Positions 1 through 9,968 of a stretch of DNA of 64,000 bases are shown here, in pieces. Position 1 is the first letter of the stretch. Each line of letters opens with the position of its first letter. The position numbers and the translations under genes were made by a program. The DNA comes from Beverwykella pulmonaria. Taxonomy: Eukaryota; Ascomycota; Dothideomycetes; Pleosporales; Melanommataceae. A model generated the notes under the pieces. That model did not search any database and was not told where the DNA came from. It saw only the letters and a list, made by a program, of their open reading frames with translations. Where the stretch lies: contig BCHH01000008.1 of the NCBI GenBank assembly GCA_001599595.1, forward strand, positions 1,213,364 through 1,277,363, in the 5' to 3' direction.

Positions 1-508
1 ACCTGCACCTAACTATAAGGTAGGTAATAAAGTCTAGCTAAACGCCTAAAACATCTAAACTAAGCGCAAGTTAAAGAAATTAGACTAGAAGAACCTTGGC
101 CTGTACCTAATCTTAAAGCTAGTTGGCTTGCACACCTACTACCTTAAACTACCTAAAACTATAAAAATACACCCTGTCTTTTATATGTTATTACTCTAAC
201 CTGTGGCACCTAAATCTAATTACCTGCCTAGCTAACAAAACCCACCACTTAAACCTATAGAGGTTGAAGGTAAAACTAAATGGACTGTCAACAGCGTCAA
301 GGAACTCTGCTACAACTGTCAACGCCAATACTATAAATACCTAGTCTAATGGACTAGATATAATAAACTAAGCTGGGAACCTGCAACAGAGATAAAAGAC
401 ACTAAGGCTGTCTTACTGTTCTACAAGAAATACCCAAGCATACCTAAACCTGCCTTGAACCTACCCTAAACCACCCTCGCAATTTGCTCAAATCTAAGAG
501 GGGGGTAC
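1..508 (+). mobile_element. 3' end of a RIP-damaged Ty3/gypsy pol (integrase chromodomain)
   Basis: About bases 255-475 translate, through stops, into a chromodomain-like tail: the reading runs from Glu-Val-Glu-Gly-Lys through a Trp-Thr-Arg-Tyr-Asn segment to Ser-Trp-Glu-Pro-Ala and ends in a Lys-Lys-Tyr-Pro stretch. This is the order seen in the chromodomain that ends the integrase of chromoviral gypsy elements. A TAG replaces Gln just before the Trp, as expected from RIP. A purine-rich tract (AAGAGGGGGG) follows at about 496-505 and would be the polypurine tract next to the 3' LTR. The element is cut by the left window edge and is dead. Confidence 0.7.
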
Positions 509-860
509 TGTCATAGTAACCACCGCAACACCAATTCTGAACAACGGTCCTAAACAATACTAAACAACGGTCCTGAACGACGGTCCTGAACAACGGTCCT
601 GACAAGTACTGTACTCCGCAGCACAGTACTTCACACACCTAAACTCGCGCACAATACTGACTAATACCTGTTGCGCACATCATCCCATTCTGACTCACAG
701 TACACTGACGGTGACAACTGTCAGCACTGTACTGCGACTCACAGTTTAACAAGGTCAGCAACTAGCCGACCTAATCTAACCTAAAATACTAAACTGAGTC
801 CCAACTGGGCTTGGCCTGCGCACAAACTAGACCCCTGACGCACAAACTAGACTAAGTATT
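509..860 (+). repeat. probable 3' LTR of the gypsy element
   Basis: The LTR is taken to start at TGTCATAG directly after the polypurine tract. It contains a short tandem repeat at about 536-600 with unit near AACAACGGTCCTG. The right end is uncertain: reversed coding sequence of another element can be followed from about 850 to 907, so the boundary is set near 860. No second LTR copy is in the window, so the ends cannot be confirmed by pairing. Confidence 0.45.
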
Positions 861-3185
861 TATTGAACCTCAAAGGACCTCTGGTCGAGCTCCTTACGCA
901 ACGTCTTGTATGATAATTTATCGCACCTGAGATTGTATCTGTAGTATCCGGTATTTAATTGAACCTTTATCCTCTGCTACCAATAGCCTCTCATGACAGT
1001 TGTTGCGTTTTAGCCATGGGTGGCCTAAGATAAGGTTGTATAGTAGATTAAAGTTGACTTTATAGAAAAAATTTGTCTCCTTATGGCTGCTGATATTAGT
1101 TACCACTTTAACAGAATAGCATACTAGGTGAACTGTGCCACTAACGCCTTTTAGTTTCTTTAGATAGGGTAGTGTAATGTGCTCTAGCTTGTAACTTCTA
1201 ACATAAGAGGATTTAATAACACTATTAGCAAGGCAACTATTATTAATTAATGTATTAGCCACTAAGTTGTTGTTAATAATTGTGTTAACTATAAAAGGGT
1301 TTGTAGTCATGTGCTCCTTCTTAAACTCCTCCTACTCTATTAATAATGTTGTCTCTGCTTTGTCCTTCTCTTTAGTATCTATTATAATGTTATTGTTATC
1401 CTTAAACTAGCTAGAAGTTGGCTCCTTACTGCAACTTAAGTAAGGAGCACTGCGTTTCCCTAAAGGCTATCCTTGTCAACGTCTTCCACAGTAGACTACA
1501 TGTGCGCAACATTAACTAGATTAACGTTGACACAGTTGCTGTAACTACCACTTCCTCTATTTCCATTGCCCTCTCTATTATTGTTTTGTCCCTTCTTGCC
1601 ACTGTTTGTCTGCAGGGTCCTGTTGGGGTCTTAAGCAGGTAGTAGATTACACTAGCTAATGTAATAATTAAGGTCACCACAGCGCAGGCAGGCGTTGTTT
1701 CTGCGACGTTGGTTTAGTATGTCCTAAGAAACCTACTTAGCGCGTTTGCTGTTGCCCTAACTACAGTTCTAACTGTCTCCTTAACTAATACCCTAACTAA
1801 TACTGTTGCCATTATTTCTGCTATTGCTGTTGTATCTTCCTCTATTGTTGTTGTGCTTGCTGCCACTGCAGTTGTTCCTAGTAGTAATAGCATTGACTAA
1901 CGTAGTCTAATCTATTGGGTCTCTACTTGGAGAGTCTGTAGTAGTAGTAAGGGCGGGGGTGTCTGTACGCTTCTTAATGTAATAGTTTATGTTGTCTTCT
2001 ATTATAATTACAGCGTGTTAAAAGCTATTTGTGGTGTTGCCAACATTTGCAGTAACAAGGTGTTTTAAGAGGTCTTCACAGAGGCTGTTCTTGTAATACT
2101 GTTTCTTAATGTTGTTATTAACAAGGTTAAGTCCTACATGTATAGTAAGTTCTTGCGCGCGCAGGAAGTACATGTAGGCGTCTTCTTTTAGCTGCTGCTT
2201 TAAATTAGTTAGTGCATCTATTGCCTTTTGTTTAGCCTAATAGTTAGTAAATTAGACATCTATGTAGTCCTAAAACTGGCAGAGTGTACAAACAGCCTTG
2301 TTACTGTTGTACTAGGGCTAGATATTTCTTATTGCAGTACCTTTAAGGCAGTTAAAGATGTAGCTAACCTTGCTGTATTTGTTGTGGAAAGCTAAAGGCT
2401 TATTGCAAAAGACTTTAGAGATCTTGTGCTTAAATATCTTGTAGGAGGCTACGTTACTGTTGAACTGTGGTTGCTCACGCTTAACGCTGTATAACCTAAA
2501 GTTAATAAGTCCTAGTGCATTTAGCTGCTAAGTGCCACCTGTTTGTATTATGCATTAAAGCTCTTTAAACTTCTCCTGTAAGTTGTAGAGGAGGTCCTTA
2601 AAGTTAGTGTTGTTGGGGATCTCTAAGTAGCTATTCTAGTTATGTTTGTCCTACTGCCCTGCGGAGGGACTATTACCTTGACTAATACTGTTAAAGCTGT
2701 TGCTGTTGTTATTGCTATTGCTATTGCTATTACTGTTGTAGTTGTTGTTGCTATTGCTATTGCTGTTGCTGTTGTAGTTGCCGTTGCTGTTGCTGTTGCC
2801 ATTGTTGTTACTATTGCTATTTAGTTGCGTAAAGAGTCTGCCAGGTTAGAAACCTTTAAAGCTGCCAGTGTGTGTAACTAGGGGAGTGTGTTAATAGGGG
2901 TTCCTGCTAGTGAGGCGAGAAGCATAGGACATAACTAAAGATGCGCTGTTACTAAAGTTGCTGTTGCTAGTATTGCTACACCAGGCGTTATTGTAAGGAT
3001 ACCTAAAGGTGGGGGGCTTGTTAGCTGTAGGGTTCCTAGACACCTTATTGCGTGCTTTGACGCCTGCAAAGACGCGTTTAGTTACACCCTGTATAGCTAT
3101 AGGGCCCTAGTACGCTGCAATTAGCTCTTGGGTAGCCTGTGCAAGTGCTCTGCCATAGTCCTAGGAGAGAGTTTGTCCTGTCTCA
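850..3185 (-). pseudogene. RIP-inactivated Ty3/gypsy Gag-protease remnant
   Basis: Read right to left, one frame gives a Gag-like protein broken by many stops, nearly all TAG. From about 2640 to 2830 it is an Asn/Ser-rich tract. Near 2110-2210 is a helical Gag core (Tyr-Met-Tyr-Phe-Leu-Arg-Ala-Gln-Glu-Leu). At about 1665-1720, in a shifted frame, lies a CCHC zinc knuckle whose His has become Tyr. From 1310 to 918 an open 130-codon stretch holds a retropepsin-like domain with the motif ILGHPWLK. Its catalytic Asp-Ser-Gly position reads Asn-Asn-Ser, so the protease is dead even where the frame is open. No RT or integrase follows; the copy is cut by the neighbouring LTR. Confidence 0.75.
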
Positions 3186-4508
3186 AAAACGTATTAGGTG
3201 AGTGCAGCTTCATCCGCGCCGCCCGCGTACTCCATTTTCTATTGTTCTGATGAGGCTATTTGGTTAAGGAGCGAAACAAAATATAAGGCACGTGGTGCGG
3301 GACCAAAGACTGTGTGTAGAACGAGGTTGTTTCGCTGGTCAATCAGCAATTCTACGGAGGCTACTTTTATAAGTGCGAAGTCGCGTGCGCACTAGGCCTG
3401 ATTAGGACTAGCACCTCGCTTCCAACGCCAGGACCACACGATGTCACGTGCGCCACATTCCCTCTTCCTCCCAGCGAACAAAGGAATCTCTTTCCTTACA
3501 AATTACTCCGCAAGCCAGTGAAACGCACCACAGTATAGGCAAGTTGTTGACTGCATGCTGCTAAGGTTGTAGTAGTTATTGTCAAGAGGCAGCTAGAGAA
3601 GGGGTACAGGCAGCTGTGGTGGCAGAACGGCTGATCTAGCCTCCGCAGGCTCTAAGAGATCCTTGTCTAGGAGTCCGCTATCTAGGTCTTCTTAGAAGGG
3701 AAATCCGCATCTAGGAGACTGCTATCTAGGTCTTCTGTAGTAGGAGTAGGAAGATCTCTGTGTACAAGTCTGCTGTTTAGTTCTTCTACTAAAGACCTAG
3801 ATAAGGGTGGCGGGCTACTGCAGCGTAGTGACGGCGGATGGGAAGCAGAGGAACAGTAAGGGCGGTGACAGTTACTACAGGCAGTCTACAGTGTTAGCTA
3901 GCAATTTGTAGAGGAGAGAGAGGCATACAGAGGCGTAGGAAGTACACGGTTGGTATAGTGCTCCTATACAGTTAATGCAGAAAAAGGAGAGTAGTTAATA
4001 TATCCTGCAGGCGGTGCAGAACGTTGCAGACAAGCGCTGGCTTACAGCTAGAGAGAAGGTAAGGTGATTAATAGCCTGCTTGCGTTGCTGTTCACAGGGA
4101 CTGCGCGGCATCTCTATAAGGGGGAACAGTAGGGGGAACAGTAGGGGAAAAAAATTAAAAAATAGTAGAACGGGGACAAGAGAAGGAAACAGAAAAGAAG
4201 AAAAAGGGGTGCGTTGGCACGGAACGGAAAAATGTAGGACCGTTGAAGATGCAGCGCGACGCTAACNAGGGCACGGACAGAAAACNACAACTTTGCACGA
4301 CNACAGNACCANGTACAGGGCNTAATAAAGTGTGAGANTAGCAGGAGNAGNTAGCGGCAGATTTTNCNGTACNAANAGTACTAGTTTCAAGNGGTGCAGG
4401 GGGNTGGTTCCCGACTTGAANANNNTCTGTTTATAATAAGATGCCAATCCCTAGGGCCAGCGGGGGTGGATTTTAGCAGGAATTAGACGCTGAGAAGGAG
4501 TATAAGAT
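3186..4508. other. non-coding repeat-rich stretch with ambiguous bases
   Basis: No coding region is recognisable. At about 3640-3800 there are several diverged copies of a phrase like CTGCTATCTAGGTCTTCT. Bases 4267-4435 contain scattered N calls, so this part was poorly resolved, as is common in multi-copy repeats. It probably includes the untranslated leader or LTR of the reversed elements, but no LTR ends can be proved. Confidence 0.5.
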
Positions 4509-5330
4509 CTAAGAGATAAAGGCGAAAGCAGAATTATACGCCCGCAGGTTCCAAAAATCGCGCGATTTATGCCTGTTGCCCTGTGCAAGGTTGAAGAGGT
4601 AACAGGGCAGCAGCTTGAATTCAGGCAGGTCTACGGCGCTGTTAGAGCAGCGGGGAGCAGTCCGCGTTGAGCCAGCCGCCTGGAAGAAGGCTCCGCAGCA
4701 GATGCAGGAGGTACGCCNAAGTGATCTGATATTATAGTAATCACCGCCTAGCAGCATCTCTGGTAAACGTTGTGACCNTAAATCAGGCATAGTAGGTGGG
4801 GGGTCTACATCGTGCGGTCTACTCACAGGAGCATCTTGTTGTTCCTGCTGTGCTTGCTGTTCCTGCTATGCTTGCTGTTCCTGCTGTGCTTGCTGTTCCT
4901 GCTGTGCTTGCTAATCCTGCGGCTCTTGCAGTACGGCAGGAGTTGGTAGAGCATTAATACGGGGGCGCTGCGCTAGGGGAGCAGTCATATTAGACGCAGA
5001 AGAGATACGCGGACGGCGACGACGGGACTAATAGGCGTAAGCAAAGGCAAAGAGGGGAGAAAAGGACAGGTATAGGATTAAGAGTGTAAGGTATAGAAGG
5101 CTGCCTTCTATAACAGAGCGTTTGGGCGGCGCAGAAGTAGAGGACTAACGCAGGCAACGGCAGTAGCTTGTCTAATAGTAATTAGCAGGAGTTACAGATC
5201 TAAAGTAATAAGTACAGACTGCATGCAGTAAATGGCGGAAGAGGGATGGCTAATAGCTAGTGAAAAGTTAGGAGGATTAATGGCTTGCTCACACTGCTGC
5301 TGCTGAGAACCACGTCGCGGCATGTTAACA
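4509..5330 (-). pseudogene. decayed Gln-rich retroelement-like ORF
   Basis: The minus strand reads from an ATG near 5322 (MPRRGSQQQQ) through a hydrophobic stretch, then Arg-rich and Pro-rich segments, into a Gln/Ala/Glu-rich repeat at 4841-4912 and on to about 4509. TAG stops interrupt the Gln-rich segments exactly where Gln is expected, and the frame has to be changed in places. It looks like the Gag-type first ORF of another RIP-damaged element. No enzymatic domain is visible and the family is not identified. Confidence 0.45.
4841..4912 (+). repeat. 18-bp minisatellite, four copies
   Basis: Unit GTTCCTGCTGTGCTTGCT repeated four times with one or two changes. On the minus strand it encodes Gln-Ala-Gln-Gln-Glu-Gln repeats of the decayed ORF. 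The length is a multiple of three, which fits expansion while the ORF was still coding. Confidence 0.9.
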
Positions 5331-5575
5331 AACAAATAAAAGAGGTAGGAAAAACGGATGGTTGCAGTAGAGAAGAAAAGGGGGAGACAATTAAAACGGA
5401 AAAACAGTTTCTCCGTTATAGAGCTAACGGGCTTTCGCACAGACCAGATTGGTGGGCACGGACGAAAAGTGCATAGTTTGGACGACGACGACGACGGCTA
5501 GAGAAGGTAAAATCGTAAAAGATGGGTAGTAGGAGAAAGCGGCGGTCCTGACGGACCGCAAGGTACCATTTGCTG

Positions 5576-5607
5576 GACCTAACTCCCGCTAGCGCGGGAG
5601 TTAGGTC
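5576..5607. repeat. perfect 14-bp inverted repeat (hairpin)
   Basis: Left arm 5576-5589 (GACCTAACTCCCGC) and right arm 5594-5607 pair perfectly around the 4-base loop TAGC. It lies just upstream of a 97-codon minus-strand ORF (5619-5912) of unknown type. It could be a terminator-like hairpin or two abutting terminal inverted repeats. Confidence 0.9.
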
Positions 5608-5618
5608 AAGCAAAATTA

Positions 5619-6330
5619 TTATATAGATAAGATGTTTATAATAAGATTATCGCCTTCGCGCCTGATTTGTATAGCGCCTTGTATCGTGGCGTAACAGACA
5701 TCCCTCTCCACAGCGCTAACCTTAAGCCTTTTTTGCTCTGGTTTTTCGTAAGACGGCCTTATCCTAGCCTTACAACGTCCCTCCGATATAAGGAAGTTAT
5801 TATCAACCCTATCCGTGCTGCAAGGCGCGATTTCATCCAGGGCCGCTCTGTTAATAGGTACCTCCAGCGTAAGCGAACCGCCGATCCGGGCTAATGTGAG
5901 ATGACCCCGCATATCTTCCCACGTCTTACCTCATGCACTGGCGAGTATTTTACTGTAAGAGCTGTGGCTGTGCGGATTGCACAAGCGCGTTCGGACTATC
6001 GTTAATTCCGACTTAGGATTGGGAGCAGTGATAAGGCATCGGTGCCATCCGAGGGGGAAACTGCTCCGCGCACTGACCAACGCGTTCAGCCCGGCCGGGC
6101 GAACTTTTTACCGGCCTTCGCATTGTTGACCTGGTGTCACGCTGTCTGCTGTCAGAGCTTTTCAACTCTACATCTCCAATAAAGCTTTCTTGCTACTTTT
6201 CATTATCGCACCCTACGGACCTTAGGCAGCAGCTCACTTAGAAGTCCACGTGATACACTTCACGAAAGACTCATAAAGCATACTCACTCCATCTCTCCTA
6301 CACATACAACCACATCCGCACACGAACGCA
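5619..6330. other. no recognised gene; open minus-strand frame 5619-5912
   Basis: The minus strand is open for 97 codons (5912-5619) and the plus strand for 75 over the same bases. The minus reading has a fairly normal composition but matches nothing I recognise, and no splice partner is apparent. Bases 5913-6330 show nothing coding; they form the distal upstream region of the NTPase/nuclease gene that starts at 6474. Confidence 0.4.
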
Positions 6331-6457
6331 CACATCGAACGCCCACATCGAACGCCCACATCGAACGCCCACATCGAACGCCCACATCGAACGCCCACAT
6401 CGAACACACACATTGAACGCCCACATCGAGTACACACATCGAACACACATCGAGTGC
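6331..6457 (+). repeat. 13-bp minisatellite upstream of the NTPase/nuclease start
   Basis: About ten imperfect copies of CACATCGAACGCC run from 6331 to 6457 and end 16 bases before the ATG at 6474. They therefore lie in the 5' leader or core promoter. Variant units (CACATTGAACGCC, CACATCGAGTACA) occur at the right end. Open frames on the minus strand here only read through the repeat. Confidence 0.9.
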
Positions 6458-6473
6458 GGTCCTATCAACCATC

Positions 6474-9193
6474 ATGGTCTCTATGCTGGGTAGCCAGCCA
6501 ATACCCACAATCGAGGAGGTAGAAAAGTGGGGTGAGGACAAGCTGATTAAGTGGATCCAACAAGTTCAACCGGAACTGCTCAACGATGATCGAATCAAGA
6601 AACTCAAAGAGATAGCCGTCTCAGGGAGAGTCTTCATAAAATATGCTGGCAAAAAGCGTTTCTTCCAAAAGAAATGCAATCTCCCTTTTGGGGTTAGTGA
6701 CACGCTTGCGGACCTGGCAAGCGAGCTCGCGGGAAGGGAGAGTGAAGGGGAGAGTGAAGGGGAGAGTGAAGGGGAGAGTGAAGGGAAGAAGCAGTTCACG
6801 ACGGCTCCAGCGGGGAGGGAGACCGCCGGTATGGTACGGAAACGGAAGGAGCAAGATACCAGCACTGGTAAGTCCACCGACTACGCGCCTTTGTTGTCCT
6901 CTTCACAGCTAACGATACCTACAGGGAACCGAGAACAAGTCGACTCTGCAGACCCTTCTTCCAAAAGGAGACGCGTAGAATTCGACGTTATCGCTTCAGA
7001 TGTAGCCGAAAATGCCCGTAATCTAAGATATTCTCTCCTACTGCAATGTCTAGATCCGAAAGAGCTGCGCAAGCACCTGTCTGATTCAGATCTAGAAATG
7101 CTACGCAAGCAGTTATCCGATTCAGATCTGGAAATGCTACGCAAGAAACTGCCCGATTCAGATCTGGAAACGCTACGCGAGCAGCTGTCCGATTCAGATC
7201 TGGAAAAGCTACGCGAGCAGCTATCTGACCCCATCTATGCCACCGAATTGCCATTCCCCTTCCCCGGGGGGGGTAAACCGTTTGATCGTTTCACGATTAC
7301 TGATGGCAAATATTGGTCTTACATAGGACGCGAATATTTTAGAACACTTCTTAGTGAAGTAACACAGTTAATGGGCCCTGGGACTAGAGAGCTTTCCCTC
7401 TACGGAACCATTGGCTACGGGAAGTCTCATCTTCTGGCTGCACTCGTCTGTTATCTCACTGTTAACGGAAAACGAGTAGTATATATCCCAGACTGTCGGG
7501 AGTGTTGCAAGGAACCCCATAGGTATTTTCGAGCGGCAATGTTATTTGCATGGGCGAATGACGAAAAGGCGCAAGCAGTTATTACGACGCTGAAGACGAT
7601 AGACGATATAATGGACTTCTTCCAAACCGAGCGGAACATCCTGTTTATCGTCGATCAGGCAAATGCCTTGGATGTGGAAGAGGCAGGTGGCGAATCAGAA
7701 TCCAACGATATAAAGAAAGATGTGCGTAAGTGGATAGCCTCGTTCGCATCACAGCACAAGGTTATCTACAGCGCGTCGGCGAACTACCAGACTCGAGTAC
7801 GAACGGTACAGAAACAAACTAATGACAAGAAGCTCGAAGTCTATGGCGGACTCTCTGATGTAAGTCCCCTAAATATGACGCTTTAAGTATAGAGTTTACT
7901 AACCTCTTCTATAGAAGGAAATGGAGCAATGGTGGATACGGAACAATAATGCACTTCCCGACGAATACAAGGCGGATGATGTCGACGAAGTCAGGGCGGG
8001 CGATCTCAAAACCTTCAAATCTGAGGTTGAAGACATTACAGGCCGTATCCCGTTGCTTCTAGGCAAGTGCATAGTGGAGGGGAAGATTAGTCTATCTGCC
8101 CCAGAATTGAGACAGATTGCCCGTCAAGTTCAAGAGTTTATGTTGATGATCGAAAAGGTGCAGAACAGATTCTGGAGCATGTAGGTTTTACACTCCTTCA
8201 AGTTGTCCCCGCAAAATTGCTGACTTATGCAGGCATTGCAAATACGTGACAGCTTGTATCACAAACGAAGCAGCTCCAGATGATCTCCCACTTAAATACA
8301 TTGATCATCGGTACTTTTACGTTGATGGGGAGGCAAGGTATGCATGCGGCATCGCTCGCGAGGCTGCAGCTAGGCAGTTGCGCGAATTCAAGGAGACCGC
8401 ATTCGCCAATCGGGGATCTTTGGATGTATTGAAGAGGTACATTCATAACTCGTCCGTCACAGGCTTCTTTATAGAGCAAGCCGTGTTATCGTGGATCGCT
8501 GCACATGGCTTAGTTGTCAAGGAGGTCAATGTGCCCGTACGACAAGAGATGTTTTATGGCAATTACCCAAAAATCAACACAAGTCTAACGGGCTGGGTAC
8601 TTTATTGCCCACATCGGTATAATTGCCCGGCTATCGATGCAATACTTGTCCAATTTGTAGACACACCTGAAGAGAACAAACCCGGCAAGAGGAACGCTTC
8701 CGGCAGGAAAAACGCTTCCGGCAAGAGGGCGTCTGGCAGGAGGAAGGTGCCTAGCAAGAAGAACGCTCCCAACAAGAACAATTCTGACCAAGACAATTCT
8801 GACCAAGACAATTCTGACCAAGACAACATCAACCAAGACAATTCCGGCAAAAAGAAGAAATGTTTAATGTATCCTATTCAGGTCACGGTAGCAAAGTCTC
8901 ATGCAGATTCCGCAAAAATATTCTTCAATAACAAAGAGAAGTGGGCTGAAGGCCTTGACGACTATGATATTGAGGTTGAGTTCTGTTGGGTCACACCGGA
9001 CCAAGAAATGAGGCTTAAAGATTTACCCAAATTGACTCGCTCGCTCAGGTCAAGAGTAATTCACACGGATTCCTATACAATAACACATATTCCCCTTGAA
9101 GAGGTAAGCAAAGAAATATGGTCAAAGTACAACAAAGCGGTCCAGGCTCGGGAAAACAAGGCCGCTGGGAATGCCGAGTTTTTCATGTCTTGA
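6474..9193 (+). CDS. Crinkler/RHS-type protein: SAM-like header, P-loop NTPase, REase-fold nuclease
   Basis: Three exons (6474-7859, 7915-8180, 8233-9193) join in frame to 870 residues; both introns are short GT-AG with CTAAC/CTGAC branch sites. Residues about 10-88 look like a SAM-type helical header. Four ESEG copies (about 88-104) and four full 12-residue LSDSDLE-type repeats (198-245) follow. Walker A GTIGYGKS is at 311-318 and the Walker B strand ends at Asp394-Gln395, the DQxNAL form typical of Crinkler/RHS NTPases. The C-terminal third carries a restriction-endonuclease-like pattern: Glu632, Asp686 and a PIQVT strand at Gln767 followed by Lys772 and His774. A Lys/Asn/Asp-rich linker (about 700-760) sits between Asp686 and that strand. 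Members of the class are inferred to act in the nucleus as effectors or conflict factors. No signal peptide is seen. Function here is inferred from architecture only. Confidence 0.8.
7065..7208 (+). repeat. 36-bp in-frame repeat, four copies plus a partial
   Basis: Four 36-bp copies, each encoding L-R-x-x-L-x-D-S-D-L-E-x, with a broken fifth to 7232. They sit between the header and NTPase domains and probably form an extended amphipathic helix. Copies differ mostly at third positions and at the Lys/Gln/Glu positions. Confidence 0.9.
8780..8839 (+). repeat. 15-bp in-frame repeat, four copies
   Basis: Unit AATTCTGACCAAGAC, three exact copies and one diverged, encoding Asn-Ser-Asp-Gln-Asp. It lies inside the nuclease domain, between the Asp686 and Gln767 strands, so it lengthens a loop of the fold. 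Confidence 0.9.
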
Positions 9194-9968
9194 AGTGGAA
9201 AGCGAGCGTTACGGGCCTCCCCTTTTCACAGCCTTGCGACTGGGAGCAAAGAAAGTTGTCCGAACGCTTGTGGAAGTATACGCGGCGACCCAGTCTCTGG
9301 AGCGTTGACTTCACAATCTATGCAGCCGGTACCGTTATAACGATGGCAGTTGGGGTACCCTACTTTGAATTCTCAAACTGGAGGGGAGCTTGGCGACGGG
9401 GTAACATTTACTATTGGACTTGAGATGGGAAATATCACGCCAGACTCTAGAGACTAGGACGGACTGACGCCGCTTGTGGGTGGCACCGGAAGTATCAGTC
9501 GATATGGCGAACCTGCATGAATTTGCCCGCGATAGCACGCACAAGGCTGATAATAACTTCCGAACCTCAAAGGGAGGTTTTGAGGCTAAGATAAGGCTAT
9601 TCTACAAGAATTCGGAGCGATAAATGCTTGAGGTTGGCGCTGTGGGGAGGGAAGTCTGTTAAATCACGATAGAAGGCGCTGTACAAATCAGGCTCGGAGG
9701 CAACAATACGAACGTAATTTTTAGGGAATAGTAGATTATAGACATTTAGTATTAGCTATAATAGACTAATTTTATAGAATATAGCAATATTCGTTGTGCG
9801 CATGGGTTTTCCAGTTGCTGAAAGTCAAAGTACCGATGATTTGTCCGGTCACAGGGGGTGTCCGGTAACGAAGGGAGGGATGTTAGACTTAAATATCAAT
9901 TAACTAAGACTCAATCTCCCCCTAATGCTCTTCCACACCCATCTTAAGGAATCACACACAACCTATCC
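9194..9968. other. intergenic, AT-rich at right, no gene seen
   Basis: Short open frames are present but none has start, composition and continuity that would support a gene. Bases about 9715-9800 are strongly AT-rich. The stretch holds the 3' flanks of two convergent genes, the NTPase/nuclease and the membrane sensor. Confidence 0.6.

Noticed and set aside
2642..2824. 60-codon plus-strand frame of Val/Ala/Ile repeats resembling a membrane protein
   Set aside because: It is the exact antisense of the Asn/Ser-rich tract of the reversed Gag remnant.
6331..6457. Possible CRISPR-like array
   Set aside because: The units are 13 bp, directly abutting and without spacers; the genome is eukaryotic.
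6234..6541. Two minus-strand frames with Val-Arg-Cys-Gly-Arg-Ser repeats
   Set aside because: They only read through the 13-bp minisatellite and the start of the plus-strand gene.
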